In this document: positions 23,076 through 34,995 of the stretch, one piece after another
How the letters are laid out: each line of letters opens with the position of its first letter
Position numbering within the stretch: the stretch's first letter is position 1
Source of the DNA: Acanthacorydalis orientalis
Taxonomy: Eukaryota; Arthropoda; Insecta; Megaloptera; Corydalidae
Assembly: GCA_034766995.1 (NCBI GenBank)
Contig: CM068314.1
Span: 16,885,201-16,949,200 of the forward strand
DNA length: 64,000 nucleotides
Direction: 5' to 3'
Position numbers and translations under genes: made by a program
The notes under the pieces: model-generated
Database searches by the model: none
Told to the model about the DNA's origin: nothing
What the model saw: the letters and a program-made list of their open reading frames with translations, nothing else

Positions 23076-24959
23076 AAAGTTAGCCAGTGACAATATAATC
23101 AGCATGGGAATTCTGTATTTCTTTCCCAAACATCAGTAAATTATTGTAGGAGTTGTACCGTTAGTTTTCTGCTTTTTGCACACATGCAAGAATATAACCT
23201 TTGATATTAAATTTTATTTATTAGAGATAAGTGTTGATTTATATAAAATAACTCGAGGCACGAATGTACATTTGTAGGTATTATATATCTTGAAACCTAA
23301 GACATATTTTATTAAACAATCGATAATAGTAATGCATTCTTATATCTTTACAACAACAAAAATATATGACTATTATTGTACTTTAATGAATTTAATAGTA
23401 ACAAATTTGTTTTTATACTTCTGAAATTTAATTAAATTTATATTCGAATTCTATCAATATTCATTTTACTATATTCATTGCCAGATCATTCCATATTTTC
23501 AAATGAAGATATTCATCAATGTCTAAGAAAGAAGAATGAAAAAATCTCATTTTAAAGTTTCAAAAATCGAATGCAGATTTTTAAAATACATTTGGAATAC
23601 GCAAAATAAAATGAAGATTTTTGCAATAAATAATATTTTTAAAGTTCTACAAAAATAAAAGGTGAGATTATATAATTAAAATATTTTCAATCTGGCATTC
23701 TATTTATATATATTTTTGATTTTAGTAGATAGCCATCTGTGATTGATAGAACTTACAAAAAAATATAACTCAAAAGATAAAGAACCGGCAAATTATTGAT
23801 ATTATATATTTTAGCAGAAAATGGGATCTATGATATATTAAAATATCCGGGTTTTTAATTTTTTTATTAAAGTTGAAATAAAATTTTGTAATTTTTAATT
23901 TATATCAAAAAATTTACATGCAATTAAATTTTTTTTAAAATTACAAAATTGTCAATTAAGAAAAGTTTTTCGTAGTATTTAATAATTACGGTATGCAAAA
24001 TTTACTTTTCATGCAGTTACAGATATGAGAAGAGTGACAAAAATCTTCAACATATTTGATAAAGATTCATAAAAGTCCTATTTTACAATCAATTCCAGAA
24101 AATTCAATTCTATTTATTTTTTCTTCAACTCTGATTTTAACATCTTCCGAATGCCTCAGAAATCATTCAGATTTGGCTGAATTTTGGAATGTACTTTAAA
24201 AGTTCTTCTATTGCAACAACCAAAATGTTTGAATTACTAATTATGAAGATTGATAGAATTCTTTCTGATCGAAAGTTAATTTTTTTTTAGTTTAATGAAT
24301 TTTCATTCGTTTTGAAAAGTTGTATTAGTATTTCAAATCTACATGGCAACTATTGTTTGACATTCTTATAGATGATCCTCTTACGTTACACTTTTTTCAT
24401 AATAAGCCACTAATAAGTGATTGATATGCCTTTCTATTTTATTGACTCTCTTTTCTTTCCCAGTTTAAACAAATATATCTGGTAGTTTTTTGTAAACTTT
24501 TTTAATATTTATATCTCTTTGACTCAGTAAAAAGTGTTGGTAAATATGGCGTTAGTGAAAAAAATGAGAAAATGTATTTTTCCTCATCGATTAGGAATAA
24601 TATATAACATGAAGTTATGTTGTTTGCATTAGTGTTAGTGTGGTATTTAAGATATATTTCCTTGTGTGTATAAAAATAATACAAATGTGTATTGGTGTAT
24701 ATTTCTGGAATCAGATATGTGATAATGAGCTGGAAATTCAAGTATAACTTTGTTTTGTTAATGTATAATCAGGAAACGTATTAAACGTGTCGTCATTAAA
24801 ATATGAGGATAGCATTGTACAAAACAGACAATCTGCGAATTACGGTAATTATATTTTTCTTTCATAAACGTTCACATCGAATTGACATACACGACAATCA
24901 TTTAATTTAATTACAACTGCAAATCTTCGACTCCAAATCAGGAAGTCTAAGAGACTACA

Positions 24960-25275
24960 CGACATGGATGAAATGGACACACAACATTGACAAGACGATA
25001 TTACGCTCAATCAGTATCCAGTTCGCATATGTGCGATTGCGAGCTGGCTCATTTGATGGGCGCGTATGCGTTCAGAGTTGTAATTGCTCGGCGGACGACT
25101 TATCGCCGTGCATCGACGATGCGCGCGTTCCGTCACGCTTGCGTTCTCGTTGTTGTCGTCAACGTCGTCATCCCCGTGACGTAGCATTACTGGAGACGTA
25201 CCTGCGGCGTGAGAACGACCGGACCTTACGCGTGACGCGCTGTGTGTAGCTCTACAGCGCTCTAGATGCGTCAAG
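24960..25275. promoter_or_regulatory. CpG-rich island, possible promoter or regulatory element
   Basis: The most GC- and CpG-rich stretch of the window (more than half G+C by eye, many CGACG/GCGCG/CGTC words), about 300 bp with sharp borders. Both strands are open for about 90 codons, but the translations are Arg/Cys/Ser/His-rich with no recognisable domain, as expected when G+C rises and stops become rare. A TCAGT initiator-like word lies at 25011. It may be a promoter or first exon of an unrecognised transcript, or an enhancer. Confidence 0.4.
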
Positions 25276-26330
25276 TTCAATAAATGAATCAAAATGTACA
25301 ACGGTGTCTACAGATATATATAGTTTGTGTTCGATTTTATTTCAGCAGTGTTGGAGCGCTTCCAATTCTACTGGAAATTGTAAAAGAAATTCAAATCACA
25401 AATGACGATTTCTGTCATGTACTGTTTCTTGTATAATAATCTATAATTTATTCGTCGAGACGGTCACAGTCGTGTGGCTAGCACGATAAAACTGTGCACC
25501 AATGTAGTATGAGTTCGAATTTAAACTTAAGATGTATATCTTCATTCATTATGAAAGCAACAGTCTTGAATGTTTTACAATGTTTAAAAATATTTTAATA
25601 CGATAATAAACAAAATACCGGAATACAAAAAGTGCTATTTGTTTGAGTAAAATAGTTACTTGATGTAGTTATTATATTTAATAATATATACGGCTCTAAG
25701 AAAGTTTTGATGTATTACTGTTCCTCGCAAAATTTTAAAGTATTTTTTTGCCAAACACTTTATATTTTAACATGCGTTGAATCCATTCATCAAAAAAATC
25801 ACACGTTTCATAGATACATTAATTCAAGTTTCGCGCCAAGCAGCAGTCAGCAAGTTTTCATTAGTAAAATGGCATTTTTTTGATTGATTTTGATGTATGA
25901 AAATAATCTAAAATCAAAGGCAAGATATCGACTATACATATAAGTAATGTATAATACCAGAAGAGTAAAATGATTTTTTTCGATTGAATTTTAGACAGAA
26001 CTTGTATTTTTAGAATTACAACTTTCACTAACCGTATAGAACGCTGATCGTTCTTTGAATTGAAATCATCCTTTTAAAAACTCATACCGTGTTTATATAA
26101 TTATTAAGGAAGAATATTATCACGAATCATCACAAATATTTGATCGCGACACTTTAGTAGTTAAACTGAATTTAAAATTGGAGAAAAAAATTATTCGATA
26201 ATTCTGTTTAGACATAACATTTTCTTGCATTTATTAAACGAATATATAATAATAAAATAATGGTGTTATGTATCAGACAAAATATTATAAAAGTTATAAT
26301 TTTTTGTATCTATGAAGTTCCCTGTTTTCG
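25276..26330. other. A+T-rich non-coding stretch
   Basis: No gene, RNA or repeat recognised. The first 200 bp grade down in G+C from the adjacent island. Confidence 0.5.
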
Positions 26331-26534
26331 TTGAAGTGTCCTGATGATCTTCGTCCTTGTAAATTACACAAGTCTTTATCTCCTAGAAGTGTAAGCTTTT
26401 GTGATCTTCAGATAGATGTAAATAACATTATCTACAGATACCTCAAGATGAGACAAAAGGAGAAACTTGTAGTACAAGATAAGACTGTTGTGATTCTCAA
26501 TGACCTAGATAACCAGAAATGTAAAATTTTATAA
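26331..26534 (+). CDS. Coding-like segment of unknown function, possible exon or relic
   Basis: An open frame of about 67 codons with higher G+C than its flanks and a balanced, protein-like composition (LKCPDDLRPCKLHKSLSP, DLQIDVNNIIYRYLKMRQKE, LVVQDKTVVILNDLDNQK). A possible acceptor (TTTTCGTTGAAG, AG ending at 26333) and donor-like GTAAAA (26520) would make it an internal exon. There is no ATG start; the apparent first codon is TTG. No family recognised. It may be an exon of an unannotated gene, a pseudogene or transposon relic, or a chance frame. Confidence 0.35.
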   Translation: MKCPDDLRPCKLHKSLSPRSVSFCDLQIDVNNIIYRYLKMRQKEKLVVQDKTVVILNDLDNQKCKIL

Positions 26535-26586
26535 TTTTAAACGACTGAAAAAAAATACAGTTTTCGCAAAAAGTTGTATTGGGACA

Positions 26587-26589
<3 letters not shown>

Positions 26590-26673
<84 letters not shown>
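26590..26673. repeat. (TA)n(GTAT)n microsatellite
   Basis: About 35 TA units ending in GTATGTATGTAT. Confidence 0.93.
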
Positions 26674-27207
26674 TATATTAAATAATTCTTCAAAAATTAA
26701 GTGAGATAATCAATATTGAATTTTCAAGACAGGCTTAACAAATTTAAATTTATGACAATTTTGAATTTAAATATTTGTATTTTTTCTTATCACAACAAAA
26801 TATGAAACCATTAAAAATATGTTCGTACAAAGAATCCTGTTATTTTTTGTACAGTTTTAATATGTTTCATTTTTATTTTCGAAATATAAATTATATATAT
26901 ATATATATATATACACAAGTGAAAAACAGTAATAGCACCGCCACTGATACATTATAATGCATACGTCAACTTTTATGTAACAGCATTTGTGTTGTACGAC
27001 AGCGCGAGTTGAGTAATTCTGACCACGAATGAAACAAATTAGCATAATGAATGCATTTTGTGTGTGTTCAGGATATTGGAAAGAGAGGTTTACGTGCATT
27101 TTTTCTAAAACGTACTACACTACACTGAATATTAACTGTAAGTATTTACCGATACCTTATTTTTTATAAATAAACAATTTATTCACAAAAATTATTTATA
27201 ATTGTAT

Positions 27208-27209
<2 letters not shown>

Positions 27210-27276
<67 letters not shown>
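27210..27276. repeat. (TA)n microsatellite
   Basis: About 33 uninterrupted TA units. Confidence 0.93.
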
Positions 27277-27279
<3 letters not shown>

Positions 27280-28393
27280 ATTTTTGTATCCATTCACCAT
27301 ATAGAATACAAAAGTAGAATACAATTAATTTCTTGTCTCTGTATAATACTGTTATATAATTTTTCATTTTTCGATTAACCCGTATGAATGAGACATACTC
27401 GTAGAATAAAAAATGGTCGACAGTTAATCAATAATTTATCATGGTTTTAATGTTACATTTCACTGTGTTCTTTTATGTAAATTAAATTTTATGATAATGT
27501 TATGATATTAATAATATAGCGATAAAAAATATTAATTTATGATTACTATATACATAGTTGTCTTTTTTTTGCCAGTGTTCGTTGTAGAAGAATGATGAAA
27601 ACTGATGTTTTTTGGCATTGTTAACTCATAGATTTATTCATTCGTAACTGTTTAAAATCGTTCATCAATATTTATTATCTTATAAGATGTATATGTATGC
27701 ACATACTTTTTTTTATTTATTTTTTAATATTTATTATAAAATATGATTATTAAAAAAAATCATGCATTCGTGCATAAATGTATGTCATAAATAAAACTGT
27801 AGACAAACTATACTTTCAAGATCAGTGACACTGATAGTGACACTATAACAATACACATGTGTTTTATAATTAGACACCTGTCATCTTTGACAAATACTTG
27901 TATGTATAGGCATGTAATAAAATAGAACTTGCGTGTTAGTATATTACATTATTCCCGCTTCTTGAATTTTAAAAAGAAACTTGTTTGTTAAGTAGTAGTA
28001 CAAATTGCAATATGTTTTATTATAATTCATTTCAATATAAATAACATGTCTTTTTTTAACATCGTAATGTATTATGAAGAATAGGAACAGTGCAATTTAA
28101 TTTTAGGTCAAAAATATTTGTTTCGTTTATTATAGAAGGATTTATATCGTTTGTTGTATTAGTAGTCGATGTTAATGAATTTAATTTGGATGCATTAGGT
28201 TTCATTTAAGTACAATTTCAATAATTTTGAAATGTTGTTGATTTTAACTCGGCGTATTTTATGTAATTAATTATATAAACAGTTTGATCCGGTTATAATT
28301 TTGAATAAAAAATTGTAAATTTTAAAGATATGTATTTTTTTATTTAACGAAAACATCTTTATTGATAAAACTATTTGACATTTTATCGAATGT

Positions 28394-28424
28394 GGATTAA
28401 AATATTAAAACAATATTTTAATCC
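28394..28424. repeat. Perfect 13-bp hairpin
   Basis: GGATTAAAATATT and its exact reverse complement separated by 5 nt (AAAAC). Confidence 0.8.
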
Positions 28425-29279
28425 AATTTTTGAATGACTGATGAATAACTGAAAAATGTGAGATTCTTATAAATGAATTGAAAATAACATCAGCTATCAT
28501 TGGTTGACATTAATATACTAACTCAAATTGATTGTATTTTAGTAATATATGAATATATTAATCAGTTAAATAAAAGGTTAAATTATGGGTGTATGTATCT
28601 TTTAATTTCGAACTTTTTTAAATGTTAATTCAAGCCAATACTTTTTTTAAATAAAAAAATACAAGATTGTTATTAAGCACTCTATTTTTCTGATTAGAAA
28701 TACATTCCTTGATATAATTATATAATAAATATTAAAATGTTAAGACAAAATTAGTTTCAATCTTTCTTCTATTTTATTTACATTCTCTTAACTGTAAGAA
28801 ATACGTTTCAAATTCTTTTCATTCAGACTAGCAATTTAAAACTCGTACTTAATTATTGAAAAAGATAACCCGATAAAAAGTCATATTTATGTCTATTTTG
28901 ACGTTTAGAAGAAATTGTTGCATAGATAACATCTGAAAAAGTATTTATAACAGTTAATCTCATAACATTGGAATAAACGTTAGAGAAGACTTACCATTTG
29001 AACAACAACCTATAAAAATATAACCATTAAATATGTCCGAATGATGTTAATTGAAAAGTTTTACTGTTCCAACTCGTCCTATAAATTAAATTAGTTAATA
29101 TAATACATGCTTAATTTGATCTAATCAATATCATTTAAAGAAATAAATTCCAATTTAAACGCGATTAAATTGACAAGTCGGTCAGAATCGAATAACAATC
29201 TACTACTGAATTTAGATCAATCTATCTAATTGACCAGTACGAATAATAAACAAATACAGTTATTAAAATTGATACAACG

Positions 29280-29465
29280 AGACGTAATCGCAATTGCAAT
29301 CGTCTGTAATAGTAAAATTATTTTTGTCACAGTGTCAACCTTGAACTTGAAGTCTAAAGTAAGCTTCGCAAGACATGTTTGAATCCGTAATGTTTGACCG
29401 TAGTCTTAATCTTGAGTGCAGCCATGGTCGCTCAATGACATCCGAACAGAGAGATTGATGGGTTT
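29280..29465. other. GC-richer patch
   Basis: About 185 bp of raised G+C with nuclear-receptor-like half sites (AACCTTGAACTTGAA) and no open frame. Possible conserved non-coding element. Confidence 0.2.
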
Positions 29466-29884
29466 AGTTAAAAATGTATCAAGTGGTCGAACGAGGTTTA
29501 AATATGTTCTTATAAAGGTGTGTTCAATAATACCGCTATTTTCATTGATTAGATAAAGTTATATATTTAGACTAGCTGTTTTAATAGTGTGATACTGTAT
29601 ACACTTTTATTACTATTATTATATATTAAATACTTGTTATTAACTAGAAGTTTTTGATAGATTTAATTGTCTGCAATTTAAATAAAAATTATGGAGCTTG
29701 TGTTTGGCAATTAAATTAAATTCGATTTTTTTTAGTATGGAATGTACTAAAATATTTCTACATTTCATTACATTCATTGGAATTACATCGTGTTTTATAA
29801 AAAAAATAAACAGAAAGTAAATAAATTGTTTACATTGATTTAAAAAAGAATATTTAAAAATTGTTTCGTAGTCGTCTTTGACTT

Positions 29885-29955
29885 GGATGTCTTTTGGATT
29901 TAAACATGAATGGATTTTGGATGGATTTTGGATGTTTTATAGATTTAAACATGAA
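29885..29955 (+). repeat. Short local duplication
   Basis: GATTTAAACATGAA occurs twice 45 bp apart (about 29897 and 29942). Between them GGATTTTGGAT is repeated in tandem. A local slippage duplication. Confidence 0.6.
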
Positions 29956-30483
29956 ATAAAAAAAATATTTTGACCGATTGTTCAATTTTAGGTCGTTTTA
30001 AATAGAATAGTTGACGAAAACAGATGTGGTGTAAAAATTCTTATTTAGAAAGAATTGCCAGATTAAATCAGATTCGACATTCTTTAATTTTATAACATGT
30101 AATTTTTAAAATCGTTTAGAAATAGTGTTTGCATTAATTTATAGAGTTGAATATTTGCCTGGTTTTAATTTATTGAAATGGAGATTTCAAAGTATTAAAT
30201 TTTATACGTGCCAAATTCCACTTTTAGTGGAAAAATAAAATGTAAAACTGTCTTATGAAGAAATACACGTAAAAATTTAAATACTTTCACAGAATAAAGA
30301 TCCTTAATTACTTACTTTATGGTTTTGGATGATTTGTTTTTAACGTTAAACATTATTCAAAATTAAAAATATCATTTCTGTTTTTATTTTAAAAATACTT
30401 ATGAACAGTTCATTACGATGTATAAATCATATATTGATTCAAAAACAGATGATACTGACCTCAAGGACAAGAAACATAATTTT

Positions 30484-30610
30484 TTGGTACTTTAATGCTC
30501 TGAGAATGATGCAATCGTTGTCGGAATGCATGTAAACAATAATAAAAAGTGGTTAATAATTAAGTAATGAACATTTTTGATTAGGAAAGAAATGTGTGTG
30601 GACTGAGTGA
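30484..30610 (+). repeat. Interspersed repeat family, copy
   Basis: Reads CTTTAATGCTCTGAGAATGA...GCATGTAAACAATAAT...GAACATTTTTGATTAGG...GACTGAGTG. Shares this order of words with copies at 34181, 43455, 57301 and 58018 and, inverted, 32285, 34021 and 62833. Confidence 0.55.
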
Positions 30611-31063
30611 AAAAAATCATTTAGGAAAATGAATTTAACAACAATGCTGAAATGTCTGCTGTGATGCTAATCATTATTAATTTCCTCGAATATTGCACGT
30701 CTAGTAATTTAAATAGTCGAATTTACATTTTTCTTTTTTAGTAATCAGTTTTTTTGTTAATTACGTGCGTTAAAAAAGCAATTAAAATTTTATTTTATAA
30801 AAGAAAACTTTTTCGATTCTAACAGAATCGGAAGTTGTGTTCTTCTTATTTATATTTTAATTTAAAGAAATGCTTGTTATTCCTAAATCGAATCTATTTT
30901 TTGTCTATAATCGAAATCTGTACATTTGAATGCAATTCTGTAAATGTACACTTGCAGTTCAATAAAAACGATAATCAATTACGTCGATTTATACAGCATC
31001 GAATATCTTGATTGAGAACCAGATTTAATTATTTTTATAATATATTTTGTTAACTTCACAAAG

Positions 31064-31259
31064 TGTTGGATTGATTACATATCGGTTTGCCGATACCATT
31101 TCCTACACCGTTACAAATTCAGCCATGGATGATTTCCCTTTCAAAGTAATACCCGAAGATCGTATTTCTGATCAAGACTTCCTGCTGGGAAATACGATCA
31201 ATGTGAAGACGCTGTGGATGCATATACAAGCTATTCTAAATGCTGATGTAATGATACTT
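31064..31259 (+). CDS. Coding-like segment, possible exon or retroelement protease remnant
   Basis: Open frame spanning 31047-31331. The GC-richer core is bounded by an acceptor-like CTTCACAAAG (AG at 31062-31063) and a good donor GTAAGA (31260). The core encodes ...YTVTNSAMDDFPFKVIPEDR, ISDQDFLLGNTINVKTLWMH, IQAILNADVMIL. The F-V-P-D(x)4-DFLLG pattern loosely resembles the region after the flap in gypsy-type retropepsins (hydrophobic-LLG), so a retrotransposon remnant is one possibility. An exon of an unrecognised gene is another. There is no catalytic DTG/DSG in the segment. Identity unresolved. Confidence 0.38.
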
Positions 31260-31393
31260 GTAAGACCGACTAACCATAACAAGTCTAGTAATGAATATAG
31301 TTGGTATTTTATGATGTGTCATAAGTTGTAATAAGTGTAGATGCAATGCTGTACTATAAAGTTAAACATTGTTTCACTAGATTTGAGTAATGT

Positions 31394-31394
31394 G

Positions 31395-31474
<80 letters not shown>
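31394..31474. repeat. (TA)n microsatellite
   Basis: About 40 TA units with one TACA near the left end. Confidence 0.93.
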
Positions 31475-31476
<2 letters not shown>

Positions 31477-32284
31477 TATAGTGTGAGTGTATGTATAATA
31501 TTTGAGTGTGTGGTTTAATAAATATTTAAAGAACACAGTATATAATTGGAAAACAAGTTATCAATTTATATGCAAGTAGTATTATTACATTCTAATGACG
31601 AGATAATATAAGTTGAGTTTCTCTAGATGGTTTAATTGTATTCATATTTGTCTACAAAGTAAATTTTAATCAAAATTAATACTGACTGAGTTTTTGACAA
31701 GAATAATTCTTCCTAAATATACTATTTTAAAGTTCATGGTGTTACTCTGTATACGTTCTGAGTTTTTTCTTTTTGATATTTTTTCGATTACAATATTTTC
31801 TTATTAGGATTTATTTTCAGTTATTTGCAATAAATGCGTATAAATATAAATAGCTAAAAGTATTGGTAGAATTTTGTCTCTAAAATTAATTTCTCCAAAA
31901 TAATTTGTATATGAAGCGTGATTTAATTGCAATTGATTCATGATTTAAATTTTCTTCTGAATTTTTAATTCTCTTGTTTGAATGAGTTAATGAAATGTTT
32001 AAAAATATTTAAAATGTATCCTGTGAATTGGATATGAAATTATGATATTTTTTATATTAATAAATTTAAATAATTTTTAGCTATTTGTATTTATTTGATG
32101 GGGTGTGTTAAATTATATAGATTTATACCAAATTTGAAGCTAAACGAAGCCATTTTAATTATTGAAATAAACAGAAATATTATTTAAAAAAAAAACAATT
32201 TTGCAAAAGTCGTTGAAAGTGTAATTTTTTTATTTTATTATAATTGTTTCTAGTATTTTAGTATCTGTTATATAATTTTTTCGA

Positions 32285-32400
32285 ACATGAATTGTTCACA
32301 TCTTTTAAAACTACACACTTTTTGTCTGATCAGAAATGTTCAATAGTAAATCTAACGATTGAAAGTTTTGTTCAATAAACATATGTGCAAATGAATTTTG
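32285..32400 (-). repeat. Interspersed repeat family, inverted copy
   Basis: Reverse complement contains ACTATTGAACATTTCTGATC followed by AG...GTGTGTAGTTTT...GTGAACAATTCATG, matching the core of the family seen at 34181 and 30484. More divergent than the others. Confidence 0.4.
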
Positions 32401-32904
32401 ACCTAGTGGTGAAATCTATTATTGTGAAAAATTGTTTTCTGTTTTAAATATATTTATTACAATATTAACTTCTATTTTTTTATTTTGTTTTTAATGTTTT
32501 TTTTTTATAATCAATATTTTCATTTCTACAAAAACATTGTAAGCGGAATTAGTATGAATTATATGACAGAATAATTTAAAAAAAATAGTCGGAATGACAG
32601 TCTAACATTTTTTTTAAATAATTAAAGAGTCATTATTGAAAGGTACGAAGTAAATAAATTTGATATTTTTATATTCTTGTATTTTTGTATTTTCCAATTT
32701 TTCAAATATAATAAAAACGATTTAGAAAAGGTCAAATAATAATATTAGTAATTTAGTACTTATATATATATATATATATATATATAAAAGTACTACATTA
32801 TATTTTTTTATATTAGTATTATAATTTTATTGAAATAAGATTAAAAACATTTTACTGTCTCAAACAAAAACATCTTAATTACTCTTAAATATAATTACTG
32901 ACAA

Positions 32905-33115
32905 ATTTTGGTTCGCGATTTCGAAATTCAGCTCCGTCACGCTGGGATTTCATTGTCCTTATTGTCATCTCTGCAAATTATATAACGGAGCATACATTCG
33001 GGGCAATCCGATTGAAGTAGTTTTCAATGAATAGACATATTATGGATAAAATCATGTCTCTCCTGGCTCGCTTCACATAACGGCTCGTAATACATTAATT
33101 TAAGATTCGTTACAT
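32905..33115. other. GC-richer patch with SOX- and POU-like words
   Basis: About 200 bp of raised G+C containing CATTGT (32951), TATTGT (32960) and GCAAAT (32973) within 30 bp, plus CGTCACGCTGGG and CTCTCCTGGCTCGCTTC. No long open frame. Possible conserved enhancer-type element. Confidence 0.27.
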
Positions 33116-33434
33116 CAAAACCAAAGAGTGCTTCAATGAAAAAGATTGAATTTCTACTCGTATAAACTTGATGCTATAGCAGGAAAAAACGGTATTTGAA
33201 ATATCGAGTTTATAAATAAAAATTACTCTTTGAATGATCTTTGATCAAAAAGCCGTCAATCAAATTAGATCATTAATATTTTTGTTGTTTTATTATTTCC
33301 AACTTTTTTTAATATTATTATCTTTAAATTGATATTATGTATGAATAGAAACTATATCTTTTTTAATAATTATAAATAAGTTTTATGAATAATTTTGAAA
33401 CGCTAATTTTCGTTATTATTAAATTTAAAAACTA

Positions 33435-33436
<2 letters not shown>

Positions 33437-33494
<58 letters not shown>
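33437..33494. repeat. (TA)n(GT)n microsatellite
   Basis: TA block of about 30 bp passing directly into about 14 GT units. Confidence 0.93.
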
Positions 33495-33499
<5 letters not shown>

Positions 33500-34020
33500 A
33501 AATTTATTAAGGATATTGATTGAACGTCGATGTAATGAATATTAATAATAGTCAAATATTTGGTATATAAAAGATGTTGAACGTTATTAAAAATGTTGGT
33601 TCTAATCGATGTAGAATTTTTAAAATTAAAGAGAATATTTGTTTGAATAAATACGTGTTCAAGGTTTTATTTTTAAATTTTGTGTTTGTTTGCAATCTAA
33701 ATAAAAATTCAGTAAATAAATAGAATCAATAAAAGAACTACTTTAAATATTAATGATTATTTTTAAATTGAACGTCTTTAATATAAAAACAATAATTTGA
33801 TTAACTACATATTAGGAATATAAATTGGCGTTGAGATAAATCTATATTTAGATAAGAATTGTTTCAAAAATATCCTGAATTATTTATCGTTTTTACTGTT
33901 AATATTTCAATAACAAAAAATATTAAAATGAATATTAGTGCTAGATGTTTTTTAGTGCAAGTATTTAGTAAATAAATATTTGGACTTGAATTTTTGTTTC
34001 AAAAATATAATTGGAATAAT

Positions 34021-34130
34021 ATTACTACAAATGCATTTTTCACTAAACCTATAAACTACTAAATTTTTTTCTGATCAAAAATGTTAAATAATAGATTGCT
34101 GACAAATTGTGATAGCGTCGACATTAAATT
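34021..34130 (-). repeat. Interspersed repeat family, inverted copy
   Basis: Reverse complement contains CAGCAATCTATTATTTAACA then TTTTTGATCAGAAAAAAATT, nearly the same as 34201-34245 on the + strand. Together with the next copy it forms an inverted pair about 50 bp apart. Confidence 0.6.
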
Positions 34131-34180
34131 TATAAACAACTATTATATTTAAAGATTTAAGGCAGAGAAAAGATATTTCT

Positions 34181-34316
34181 GTACTTTAGTACTCAAAAAT
34201 AATCAGTAATCGATTATTGGATATTTTTGATCAGAAAAAAATTAGGGGTTTGTGGGGTGATTGTTAATATTTATTGGTGACTGAGTTTAGCCACAGTTCC
34301 AAAAAGTATCTGGTAA
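34181..34316 (+). repeat. Interspersed repeat family, copy
   Basis: GTACTTTAGTACTCAAAAAT...CGATTATTGG...TTTTTGATCAGAAAAAAATT...TTTAGCCACAGTTCCAAAAA. The 3' part (TTTAGCCAC.GTTC.AAAAA) recurs at 58160-58180. Confidence 0.6.
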
Positions 34317-34923
34317 TAATACTAATTTAAGTAAGTAATTGAAACCAATTTTCAATATTTTTGTTTCAAGTTCTGTTTATAGTCACAATCGTAAATAATT
34401 ATTATTTTTTTATTTATGAATGATTAATAAATAAATTTTTGAATTTGAGCTTGTAATATATTTTAAGTTTAATTAAAAAAGCAATTGTTTCGAATGAGCT
34501 TCTTTAATTAAATTAAAAAAAAAAAAACAAAAACTAATAAAATAAAAAGTTATATGTATCTTTAAAAAAGTATATTTATTTAACGAGTTTCCGGTTGATT
34601 ATTTTTTTTATATTTTAATTAATTAAGAAAAAGAATTTACCATTGTAAATACTTTATTAAATTTAGACATTTTTATGAAATAAATTTATAGTTATCACTT
34701 TTGATTTTTTCAATTAAGCTCCAACTGTGAAATAACTCGTAGTTCAACGAAGACTGATAAACCTGAAAGTGATAGTTGTAAATAGGATTGATAATTATTG
34801 TGAAAAGTAGATTTAAAAAGTATCAAGTAACGTCATTGCAAATCCAATTAAAATTTTCTATGCAATTATCAAGACAATCTTGGCAAATTAATAAAGTTTG
34901 TTTTTATTAGTATTTTAATATAG

Positions 34924-34925
<2 letters not shown>

Positions 34926-34990
<65 letters not shown>
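34926..34990. repeat. (TA)n microsatellite
   Basis: About 32 uninterrupted TA units. Confidence 0.93.

Positions 34991-34995
<5 letters not shown>

Larger units (their letters stand above)
18471..24955. other. A+T-rich intergenic DNA downstream of SMG6
   Basis: No gene recognised. TA arrays at 19271-19333, 20821-20890 and 21576-21612, and a GC-richer patch at 22735-23075. Open frames here are short and compositionally random or translate the TA arrays. Confidence 0.6.
26535..31063. other. A+T-rich non-coding stretch
   Basis: Holds TA arrays (26590-26673, 26892-26912, 27210-27276), a perfect hairpin (28394-28424), a GC-richer patch (29280-29465), a short tandem duplication (29885-29955) and one copy of an interspersed repeat family (30484-30610). 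No gene recognised. Confidence 0.55.

Noticed and set aside
24968..25301. Open frames of 65-96 codons on both strands in the CpG-rich island
   Set aside because: Three frames on two strands are open at once, which is the expected result of few A+T-rich stop codons. The peptides are Arg/Cys/His-rich without domain features. Kept only as a compositional island.
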